Source of the DNA: Cellulomonas rhizosphaerae
GTDB taxonomy: Bacteria > Actinomycetota > Actinomycetes > Actinomycetales > Cellulomonadaceae
Direction: 5' to 3'
DNA length: 36,859 nucleotides
NCBI RefSeq assembly: GCF_003470205.1
Contig: NZ_QWKP01000199.1
Location: forward strand, 1 to 36,859
Shown: one piece after another, positions 15,413 to 21,657 of the stretch
Position numbering within the stretch: position 1 is the first letter of the stretch
Layout of the letters: every line of letters starts with the position of its first letter
The notes under the pieces: generated by a model
Database searches by the model: none
The model's input: only the letters and a program-made list of their open reading frames with translations
What the model was told of the DNA's origin: nothing
Program-made: the position numbers and the translations under genes

Positions 15413-15903
15413 CCGACGGGCACATGACCTACGCCGACGACGACCACCTCGGCGGTCGCACGCTCCTGGTCGCGGCCGCCTACGTGGTGCTCCGCCGCGA
15501 CGACCAGGTCCTGATGCAGCTGCGGCAGGGCACGGGCTACCGCGACGGGTACTGGGCCGTGCTGGCCGGGCACGTGGACGCGGGCGAGTCGGTGCACGAG
15601 GCCGCGGTCCGCGAGGCACTCGAGGAGGGCGGTGTGACGATCGAGCCCGGCGACCTCGTGCCGCTGACCGCGATGCACCGCTTCGAACGCGGCGGGCCGG
15701 CCGTCGAGCAGAGGGTCGACGTGTTCTTCCAGGTCACCCGATGGAGCGGGGAGCCCGACCTGCGCGAGCCCGACCGCGCGGCGCGGATGGGCTGGTTCGC
15801 GCTCGACGCCCTCCCCGAGCCCGTCGTGCCGCACGAGCGCCTGGTGCTGGACGCGCTCGCGAGCGGAACACCGATCCCGGCGTTCCGCTCGCTCCCGTCG
15901 TGA
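15409..15903 (+). CDS. Nudix hydrolase
   Basis: A 164-residue Nudix protein with a complete Nudix box (Gly54 to Val76, pattern G-x5-E-x7-RE-x2-EE-x-G-V) in GHVDAGESVHEAAVREALEE and the following GGV. It hydrolyses a nucleoside-diphosphate-linked substrate whose identity cannot be read from sequence. Two starts are possible: the ATG at 15409, which overlaps the preceding stop codon as ATGA, and an in-frame ATG at 15424. The first was chosen for the coupling. It is the last gene of the operon and its stop codon lies only 3 bp from that of the convergent ppc gene. Confidence 0.92.
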   Translation: MTDGHMTYADDDHLGGRTLLVAAAYVVLRRDDQVLMQLRQGTGYRDGYWAVLAGHVDAGESVHEAAVREALEEGGVTIEPGDLVPLTAMHRFERGGPAVEQRVDVFFQVTRWSGEPDLREPDRAARMGWFALDALPEPVVPHERLVLDALASGTPIPAFRSLPS

Positions 15904-15906
15904 GGC

Positions 15907-18582
15907 TCAGCCCGTGTTCTGGACGCCCGCGGCCACACCGTTGACGGTGAGCAGCAGCAGGCGGCGCAGGTCGTCGGCCTGCTCGGGCGCCTCGCCGGTG
16001 CGCAGCCCGCGCAGGGCGCGCAGCTGCAGCAGGGAGAGGGCGTCGACGTACGGGCTGCGCAGCTGGACCGCGCGGCCCAGGATGCGCTTGCGCGAGAGCA
16101 CCGCGTCCGAGTCCGTGATCGCGAGCACCCAGTGCCGGGTCAGCGCCATCTCCTCGAGCACCTGGGCCGCGAGGTCGTCGCGGTCGCCGAGCGCCAGGTA
16201 GCGGGCGGCGATGCGCTCGTCGGTCTTGGCCAGCGACATCTCGACGTTGTCGATCATCGTGGCGAACAGCGGCCAGCGGGCGTAGGCCTCGCGCAGCTCG
16301 TCGAGGTCGTCGACCTGCTCGAGCGCCGTACCCAGGCCGTACCAGCCGGCCAGGTTGATGCGCGCCTGCGACCAGGAGAACACCCACGGGATCGCGCGCA
16401 GGTCGTCGAGCGAGGAGACCGACAGGCCGCGGCGTGCGGGACGCGAGCCGATGGGCAGCAGGCCCACCTCCTCGAGCGGCGTGACCTCGGCGAACCACTG
16501 CGGGAAGCCCTCGGCGCGCACGAGCGCGTGGAAGCGGGTGCGCGACGCCTCGTCGAGGCGGGCGGCCAGCTTGGCGAACCGCTCGGTCGCGGCCGCGTTG
16601 CGCTGCTCGACCGACGGCGTGCCGGCCAGCAGCGTCGCCGCCATGACCTGCTCGATGTGCCGCGCGGCGATGACCGGGTCGCCGTAGCGGGCGAAGATGA
16701 CCTCGCCCTGCTCGGTGAGCTTGAAGCGGCCGTCGACCGAGCCCGGAGGCTGCGCGAGGACGGCACGGTTGGCGGGGCCGCCACCACGGCCGAGCGCGCC
16801 GCCGCGGCCGTGGAACAGCGTCAGGGCGATGTCGTGCCGACGCGCCCAGTCCGTGATGCGGGCCTGGGCCGTGTCGAGCGCGAGCGTCGCGGAGACCGGG
16901 CCGACGTCCTTCGAGGAGTCGGAGTAGCCGAGCATGACCTCGACCTTGCGACCGTTGGCCGCGAGGCGGCGCTGGACCGGCTCGAGCTCGAGCGACTTCT
17001 CGAGGATGTCGACGGATGCCTCGAGGTCCGCGAAGGTCTCGAAGAGCGGGATCGCGTCGATCACCGGCGCGTCGTCCGAGCCGGCGAACGCGTACGCGGC
17101 GAGCTGGTAGACGGCAGCGAGGTGCTCGGGCTTCTGCGTGAACGAGACGATGTACCGCCGCGCGGCGAGCGGCCCGAACCGACGCTGCACGTGGCCGAGC
17201 GCGCGGAAAGTGTCGAGCACCTCGACCGTCCGGGGCTCGAGCGGGCCGTCCACCCCGTTCTTCGCGAGGTCGGCCAGCGCGGCCTCGTGCACCTGCGAGT
17301 GCTGACGCAGCTCGAGCTCGGCCAGGTGGAACCCGAACGAGGCGACCTGCCAGAGCAGGCGCTGCAGGTCGCCGTACGCGGAGCGCCTGGCGCCGGCCGC
17401 CTCGAGCGAGCGCTGCACGACCAGGAGGTCGTGCTCGAGCGCCTCGGGGCCGGCGTAGGCGAGGTCCGCGTCGCGGCGACGCGTCGCGGCGATCCGCTCG
17501 GCGACCACGAGGATCACGCGGCGGTGGGGCTCGTTCGGCGCGTCGGCCGCCACGCGTGCGGTGATCTCGTCGGACAGCGCACGCTGACGCTGCCACAGGG
17601 TGCTGAGCTCGGCCGACGCGGGGGTCCCGCTGCTGTCCAGGGTCAGGCCCTCGGCGGTGCGGCGGGCCGAGGCCTCGAGCGCGATCAGGACCTGCTCCGA
17701 GAGCAGCAGCGCGGAGGCGCGGGTGATCTCGGCGGTGACGTTCGGGTTGCCGTCGCGGTCGCCGCCGATCCACGAGCCGAGCCGCGCGAACGGGCGCACG
17801 ACGGGCGGGCGCGTGCCCGCGGCCTCGCCGAGGAGCCAGTCGTCGAGCCGGCGGTACACGGCGGGGAACCCGTCGGCCAGCGTCGACTCGAAGACGGCCA
17901 GGACCGTGCGGACCTCGTCGAGGACCGTCGGCTTGGCCTGACGCAGCGGCGCGGTGCGCCACAGCGTCTCGATCTCGGACAGCAGCCGGCGCTCGTTCTC
18001 GACGAGCGACATGCCGCCGATGTTGCGCGCGTCGCGCTCGGCGACGAGCTCGGCGATGCGGCGGATCGAGCGGGACACCGCGCGGCGGCGGGCCTCGGTC
18101 GGGTGCGCCGTCAGGACCGGTCGGAACTCGAGCTCCTGCAGACGCTGGCGGGCGACGTCGTCGCCGAGCTCGTCGCGGACCTTGAGCACGGCGGCGGGCA
18201 GCGAGTCGTCCGGGGCGAGGCTGTGCGGCTCGAGGCTGGCCTCGCGGTCGCGCAGCACGCGGATGCGGTGGTACTCCTCGGCCGCGTTCGCGAGGTGGAA
18301 GTAGCAGGTGAACGCTCGCGCGACCTGCTCGGCCCGCTCGAGCGTGAAGCCCGCGACGAGCTCCTCGGCCCGGGCGAGCGCGTCGCTCGTGGGCTCCGTG
18401 TGCGCGTGGATGGCGAGCTCGCGCAACGCCTCGACGTCGGCGAGCAGGTCGTCACCGCCGGCCTCGGCCAGCACGCGGCCCAGGAACTCGCCCAGGACGC
18501 GGACGTCGTTGCGCAGAGGCTCGGGGATCTCGTGGCTGGCGAGAAGTCGGGGGACGTCGCGCGGCGGGAGAGGTGCTGTCAC
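15907..18582 (-). CDS. ppc: Phosphoenolpyruvate carboxylase
   Basis: An 891-residue enzyme that carboxylates phosphoenolpyruvate to oxaloacetate, an anaplerotic step of central metabolism. Length is normal for bacterial PEPC. The catalytic histidine lies in VLTAHPTEARRRA (about residue 160). The second signature, around VMLGYSDSSKDVGPVSA, and the glycine-rich catalytic loop FHGRGGALGRGGGPANRA are intact. The C-terminus ends QNTG, the conserved terminus that contributes to the active site. The GTG at 18582 was chosen because homology starts within a few residues; a longer in-frame reading has no homology to PEPC. It is transcribed towards the Nudix gene with a 3-bp gap. A 9-bp inverted repeat lies 55 nt upstream. 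Confidence 0.97.
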   Translation of the reverse strand: MTAPLPPRDVPRLLASHEIPEPLRNDVRVLGEFLGRVLAEAGGDDLLADVEALRELAIHAHTEPTSDALARAEELVAGFTLERAEQVARAFTCYFHLANAAEEYHRIRVLRDREASLEPHSLAPDDSLPAAVLKVRDELGDDVARQRLQELEFRPVLTAHPTEARRRAVSRSIRRIAELVAERDARNIGGMSLVENERRLLSEIETLWRTAPLRQAKPTVLDEVRTVLAVFESTLADGFPAVYRRLDDWLLGEAAGTRPPVVRPFARLGSWIGGDRDGNPNVTAEITRASALLLSEQVLIALEASARRTAEGLTLDSSGTPASAELSTLWQRQRALSDEITARVAADAPNEPHRRVILVVAERIAATRRRDADLAYAGPEALEHDLLVVQRSLEAAGARRSAYGDLQRLLWQVASFGFHLAELELRQHSQVHEAALADLAKNGVDGPLEPRTVEVLDTFRALGHVQRRFGPLAARRYIVSFTQKPEHLAAVYQLAAYAFAGSDDAPVIDAIPLFETFADLEASVDILEKSLELEPVQRRLAANGRKVEVMLGYSDSSKDVGPVSATLALDTAQARITDWARRHDIALTLFHGRGGALGRGGGPANRAVLAQPPGSVDGRFKLTEQGEVIFARYGDPVIAARHIEQVMAATLLAGTPSVEQRNAAATERFAKLAARLDEASRTRFHALVRAEGFPQWFAEVTPLEEVGLLPIGSRPARRGLSVSSLDDLRAIPWVFSWSQARINLAGWYGLGTALEQVDDLDELREAYARWPLFATMIDNVEMSLAKTDERIAARYLALGDRDDLAAQVLEEMALTRHWVLAITDSDAVLSRKRILGRAVQLRSPYVDALSLLQLRALRGLRTGEAPEQADDLRRLLLLTVNGVAAGVQNTG

Positions 18583-18637
18583 GGGGCCAAAGTAGGCCAC
18601 ATGCGCCGGGGTGCGTCCAGAGGTCCAGGCGTTGGGC

Positions 18638-18662
18638 GGTGTGACGCGCGTCTCGTCACACC
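18638..18662. promoter_or_regulatory. Perfect 9-bp inverted repeat between the epimerase and ppc genes
   Basis: GGTGTGACG (18638-18646) and CGTCACACC (18654-18662) form perfect arms around 7 nt. The site lies 9 nt past the epimerase stop codon and 55 nt before the ppc start on the same strand. It could be a hairpin terminator of the epimerase transcript without a T tract, or an operator for ppc. The half-sites resemble CRP/GlxR (TGTGA, TCACA), but their spacing is 11, not 6. Confidence 0.45.
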
Positions 18663-18671
18663 ACCCAGCTC

Positions 18672-19520
18672 TTACGCTCCCGCGAGCTCGACGAGCAGCG
18701 ACGGCCGGCTCGGGCGCCAACCGAGCGCGCGGGCCGCGGCCCCGGACGCCTGCTGGTCGAGCAGCAGCGCGTCGGCGAACGCCTCCCCCAGCCGCGCGCG
18801 CGTCGCCTCGACGCTCTCGGCAGCCACCTCGCCCGCCGCCGCCTCGGCGACCTCGCGCGCGGTGTGGTTGTCGCCGCCCGCGGCGATGATCCGTTGCCCC
18901 GCCGAGGCTGCCTCGAGGGCGAGCACGTACAGGTCCGCGAGGTCGTCGACGTGCACGGTCGCCCAGTGCTGCGTCCCGTCGCCGACGAGCAGCAGCGCGC
19001 CGTCCTCGTCGCGCGGACCGCCGGCGACCACGCCCACCGGGATGCCCCCCTTGCGGCCGTAGACGATGGCCGGGGCGATCACGGTCGCGCGCACGTCGGA
19101 GGCGAGCAGCCGCTCCTCGCGGGCCACGCGCCACGCGACGATCGCGGGCGGCTGCAGCGGGCGGTCCTCGGTGAGGTCGGCGCCCGCGCCGTAGATCCAC
19201 ACGCCGCTCGTGTGCAGGTACGGCTTGTCGGTGCCGCCGAACGCCGCGAGCACGGCGTCGATCACGCCGTCGTCGAGCTGCGCCGAGGACCCGTCGTCCG
19301 CCGCGGCCAGGTGGATGGCGGCGTCGACCTCGTCGAGCCGGGCCGTGAGCCACGCGGCGTCGCCCAGGTCGCCGACGACGGCCGTCGCGCCGCCCGCGCG
19401 CGCCTGCTCGGCCGACGACTCGCTGCGGGTCACGGCCAGCACGTCGTGCCCGCGGGCGACGAGCGCCTCCAGCACCGCCGAGCCGACGTAGCCGGTCGAG
19501 CCTGTGAGCAGCACCTTCAT
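18672..19520 (-). CDS. NAD(P)-dependent epimerase/dehydratase family protein
   Basis: A 282-residue extended short-chain dehydrogenase-like protein with an N-terminal Rossmann fold: MKVLLTGSTGYVGSAV carries the GxxGxxG dinucleotide motif at residues 7-13. An AIHLAAADD segment and the TSGVWIYG strand follow, the usual positions of the catalytic region. A later YVLALEAASAGQRIIAAGG stretch is typical of NAD-dependent epimerases. The substrate is unknown; a nucleoside-diphosphate sugar or a quinone/aldehyde substrate is possible. The ATG at 19520 has a strong GGAGGAG upstream. It is divergent from the hydrolase at 19670, and a 12-bp palindrome lies between the two. Confidence 0.9.
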   Translation of the reverse strand: MKVLLTGSTGYVGSAVLEALVARGHDVLAVTRSESSAEQARAGGATAVVGDLGDAAWLTARLDEVDAAIHLAAADDGSSAQLDDGVIDAVLAAFGGTDKPYLHTSGVWIYGAGADLTEDRPLQPPAIVAWRVAREERLLASDVRATVIAPAIVYGRKGGIPVGVVAGGPRDEDGALLLVGDGTQHWATVHVDDLADLYVLALEAASAGQRIIAAGGDNHTAREVAEAAAGEVAAESVEATRARLGEAFADALLLDQQASGAAARALGWRPSRPSLLVELAGA

Positions 19521-19613
19521 CGCGATCTCCTCCGTGTCTCCGGCGGTCGGTCCGTCGTCGTGGGCGACAACCACCCACCGGCCCAGGCTGTTCCCAGGTT
19601 GCCGGGCTACCGT

Positions 19614-19625
19614 GGCGGTACCGCC
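19614..19625. promoter_or_regulatory. 12-bp palindrome in divergent intergenic region
   Basis: GGCGGTACCGCC is a perfect 12-bp palindrome midway between the epimerase (minus) and hydrolase (plus) genes. It could be the operator of a shared regulator. In DNA this GC-rich, such a palindrome can occur by chance. Confidence 0.3.
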
Positions 19626-19669
19626 TATCACCCGCAGTCACAGGAGTCCCCATCTCGCTTCGTCCGATC

Positions 19670-20296
19670 GTGCTCGTGCACGGCACGCGAACCTCGTCGG
19701 CCATCTGGGCCCACCAGGTCGACGCGCTGGAGCGCTCGGGGCACCCCACCCTGGCTCTGGACCTGCCCGGGCACGGCACGCGTTCCGGAGAGCGGTTCAG
19801 CATGCCGGCCGCCCTCGCGGCGATCGACGACGCCGTCGCCACGTTCGCGGTGCCACCCCTGCTCGTCGGGCTCTCGCTCGGCGGCTACACGAGCCTCGCG
19901 TACGCGCAGGCGAACCAGGCCAAGCTCGCGGGCGTGGTCCTGGCGGGCTGCTCGACCGAGATCAAGGGCAAGCCGCTACGGGCCTACCGCCGCGCCTCGG
20001 GCTTCGTCGCAGGCCTGGCCCGCGCGGGCGGGGGCACCTGGCACGTGGTGACCGACATGCTGGCCGCGCTCGCCGGCTACTCCCCGCTCGCGGACCTGCG
20101 CCGCCTGCACCTGCCGGTCTGGCTCGTCAACGGCAGCCGCGACCCCCTGCGGCTCGACGAGCGCCGCTACCTGCTCGCCGCTCCCGGCTCCCGGCTCACC
20201 GTCGTGCCCGGCGCGGGGCACGACGTGAACTCGCACGCACCGGTCGCGTTCAACCGGGTGCTGCTCGACGCGCTGCACGAGCTGCGCGCGGCCTGA
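19670..20296 (+). CDS. Alpha/beta hydrolase
   Basis: A 208-residue alpha/beta hydrolase. It has the oxyanion-hole motif VHG near the N-terminus, the DLPGHG loop, the nucleophile elbow GLSLGG (Ser69), an acid within VNGSRDPLR and the catalytic His in PGAGHDVNSH. It is probably an esterase or lipase-like enzyme of unknown substrate. The first canonical start in frame is the GTG at 19670, but this lacks a ribosome binding site and starts inside the first beta strand. An AGGAG at 19642-19646 lies 5 nt before an in-frame ATC at 19652 that would give ISLRPIVLVHG. The annotated start may therefore be six codons too late. Confidence 0.85.
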   Translation: MLVHGTRTSSAIWAHQVDALERSGHPTLALDLPGHGTRSGERFSMPAALAAIDDAVATFAVPPLLVGLSLGGYTSLAYAQANQAKLAGVVLAGCSTEIKGKPLRAYRRASGFVAGLARAGGGTWHVVTDMLAALAGYSPLADLRRLHLPVWLVNGSRDPLRLDERRYLLAAPGSRLTVVPGAGHDVNSHAPVAFNRVLLDALHELRAA

Positions 20297-20312
20297 CTCC
20301 CCGGGACCTCGC

Positions 20313-20852
20313 TCAGGTCGTCGGCAGCGCCGCGGCCTTCGGGGGCTTCATGGCCTGGTCCGGCCGGGGGCAGCGCACGTCCCGCACGTGGGTGACGCTG
20401 CCCTTCTGCACCGTGTAGACGAAGCAGCGCGCCGCCGTGCTGTCGATCTGCCGCGTCGCGCCGACGACCCGGTTCGCGCGGATCGTGAGGTCGGCGTCGA
20501 TCCGCACGGTCACGCGCGCGCCGCTCGTGGTCGAGGTGCTCCCCCGCCACGTGATCGGCGCGGCTGTCAGGGTGCCCGTGGCCTCCTGCGGCACGGGGAA
20601 GGCGATCACCGCGCCGTCGGTCGCCTTCGCCGCGAGCATGGCCGCGACGAGCTGCTTCGCCGAGTACTTCTCCGCGTCCGGCGGGTCGAGCCAGCGCGCG
20701 ACGTCCGCGCTGCGCGCCGCCGCGTACCGACCCGCCGCGGCGTCGCCCGTGCCGACCGACTGCTGCCCCAGCACCTGCACCGACGCGGCGGCACTCACGG
20801 CGAGCACGACGAGCGTCCCCCCGAGAACGCCTGCGGTCAGCTTTGCCCCCAT
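20313..20852 (-). CDS. Hypothetical membrane-anchored extracytoplasmic protein
   Basis: A 179-residue protein with one N-terminal helix (TAGVLGGTLVVLAVSAAASVQVLG) that reads as a signal anchor. An alanine-rich, then beta-strand-rich extracytoplasmic region follows. Two cysteines in the C-terminal third (ARCFVYTV and RDVRCPRP) could form a disulfide. There is no lipobox and no known motif. The general layout, one helix plus a small alpha/beta region, recalls conjugation- or Mce-associated helper proteins, but I cannot place it in a family. No ribosome binding site precedes the ATG. A TACGAT -10 at 20860-20865 ends 7 nt before the ATG, so the mRNA may be leaderless. Confidence 0.8.
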   Translation of the reverse strand: MGAKLTAGVLGGTLVVLAVSAAASVQVLGQQSVGTGDAAAGRYAAARSADVARWLDPPDAEKYSAKQLVAAMLAAKATDGAVIAFPVPQEATGTLTAAPITWRGSTSTTSGARVTVRIDADLTIRANRVVGATRQIDSTAARCFVYTVQKGSVTHVRDVRCPRPDQAMKPPKAAALPTT

Positions 20853-20911
20853 TTGCCGGATCGTAGTCCGGTGCCCGGCCGGGCGCTGGCGGTCTGGCGG
20901 ATGAAGTCCGG

Positions 20912-21493
20912 CTACCGCGCGTCGAGCGTCGCGAGGAACGCGAGGACCCGCTCGAGCGCGAGCGCCGCGGCCTCCTCGTCGTACTCCTCGAGGCTGCTGT
21001 CCGCGAACAGGTGGTCCTCGCCGTCGTAGAGGAACAGCTCGGCTCCCGCGACCTTCACGAGCTCGCGCGCCGCGTCGAGGTCGCCCTCCTCGACGAACAG
21101 CTCGTCGTCCTCCATCGCGTGCACCTGGACCGGGAGCCCCGCGGGCCACTCGTCGGCGAACGCCGTGGGCGGGACGCACGAGTGGAAGAACACCGCGCCG
21201 CGCGCGCCGGCACGCGTCTGCGCGAGCGCCTGCGCCGGCATCACGCCGAGCGAGAAGCCGATGTAGACGACCTCGCCCGGCGCGTCCTCGACCGCGTCCT
21301 GGCCGCGCTTGATGACGGTGCCGAACCCCACCTCGTCGGCGTACTCGAGGCCCTCCTCGAGGGTCTCGAACGTGTGGCCGTCGTACATGTCCGGCACGGT
21401 CACCTCGTGGCCGGCCGCACGCAGGGCGTCGGCGAACGCGGTGATGCCTTCGGTCAGGCCCTGGGCGTGGTGGAACAGGATGATCTCGGCCAT
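20912..21493 (-). CDS. Dienelactone hydrolase family protein
   Basis: A 193-residue alpha/beta hydrolase of the dienelactone hydrolase type. The first strand is IILFHHAQG, and the nucleophile sits in YIGFSLGVMPAQ with Ser where classical dienelactone hydrolases have Cys. The late segment LYDGEDHLFAD would supply the acid and His. Such Ser variants are common in actinobacteria and their substrates are mostly unknown. The ATG at 21493 has AGGAG 7 nt upstream. A good -10 (TAGGGT) is visible at 21532-21537. The gene is divergent from the large LuxR-type regulator. Confidence 0.88.
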   Translation of the reverse strand: MAEIILFHHAQGLTEGITAFADALRAAGHEVTVPDMYDGHTFETLEEGLEYADEVGFGTVIKRGQDAVEDAPGEVVYIGFSLGVMPAQALAQTRAGARGAVFFHSCVPPTAFADEWPAGLPVQVHAMEDDELFVEEGDLDAARELVKVAGAELFLYDGEDHLFADSSLEEYDEEAAALALERVLAFLATLDAR

Positions 21494-21531
21494 GACGGGC
21501 TCCTCGTGCGGTGGTCTGGACAGCCACGACA

Positions 21532-21537
21532 ACCCTA
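21532..21537 (-). promoter_or_regulatory. -10 element for the dienelactone hydrolase gene
   Basis: TAGGGT on the minus strand is a strong actinobacterial -10 match (TANNNT). It is 38 nt upstream of the ATG, giving a short leader that contains the AGGAG ribosome binding site. A -35 element is not clear. Confidence 0.45.
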
Positions 21538-21657
21538 GCCGCGGGGTGCGACACGAGCCGCCTCACGCCGCTCGGCGCGCGAGATCACCCCAGGTCATCG
21601 CGCTCGGGCGTCGAGTTGTGCCAAGGTGCAGATGTCCGGTACGTCCCCTGGGGAGGG

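Noticed and set aside
18638..18662. GlxR/CRP binding site upstream of ppc
   Set aside because: Half-sites TGTGA and TCACA are present but separated by 11 bp rather than 6.
18583..19842. Extended N-terminus of PEP carboxylase (1311-aa reading)
   Set aside because: The extra 420 residues are the shadow frame of the epimerase and hydrolase genes; PEPC homology starts at the GTG at 18582.
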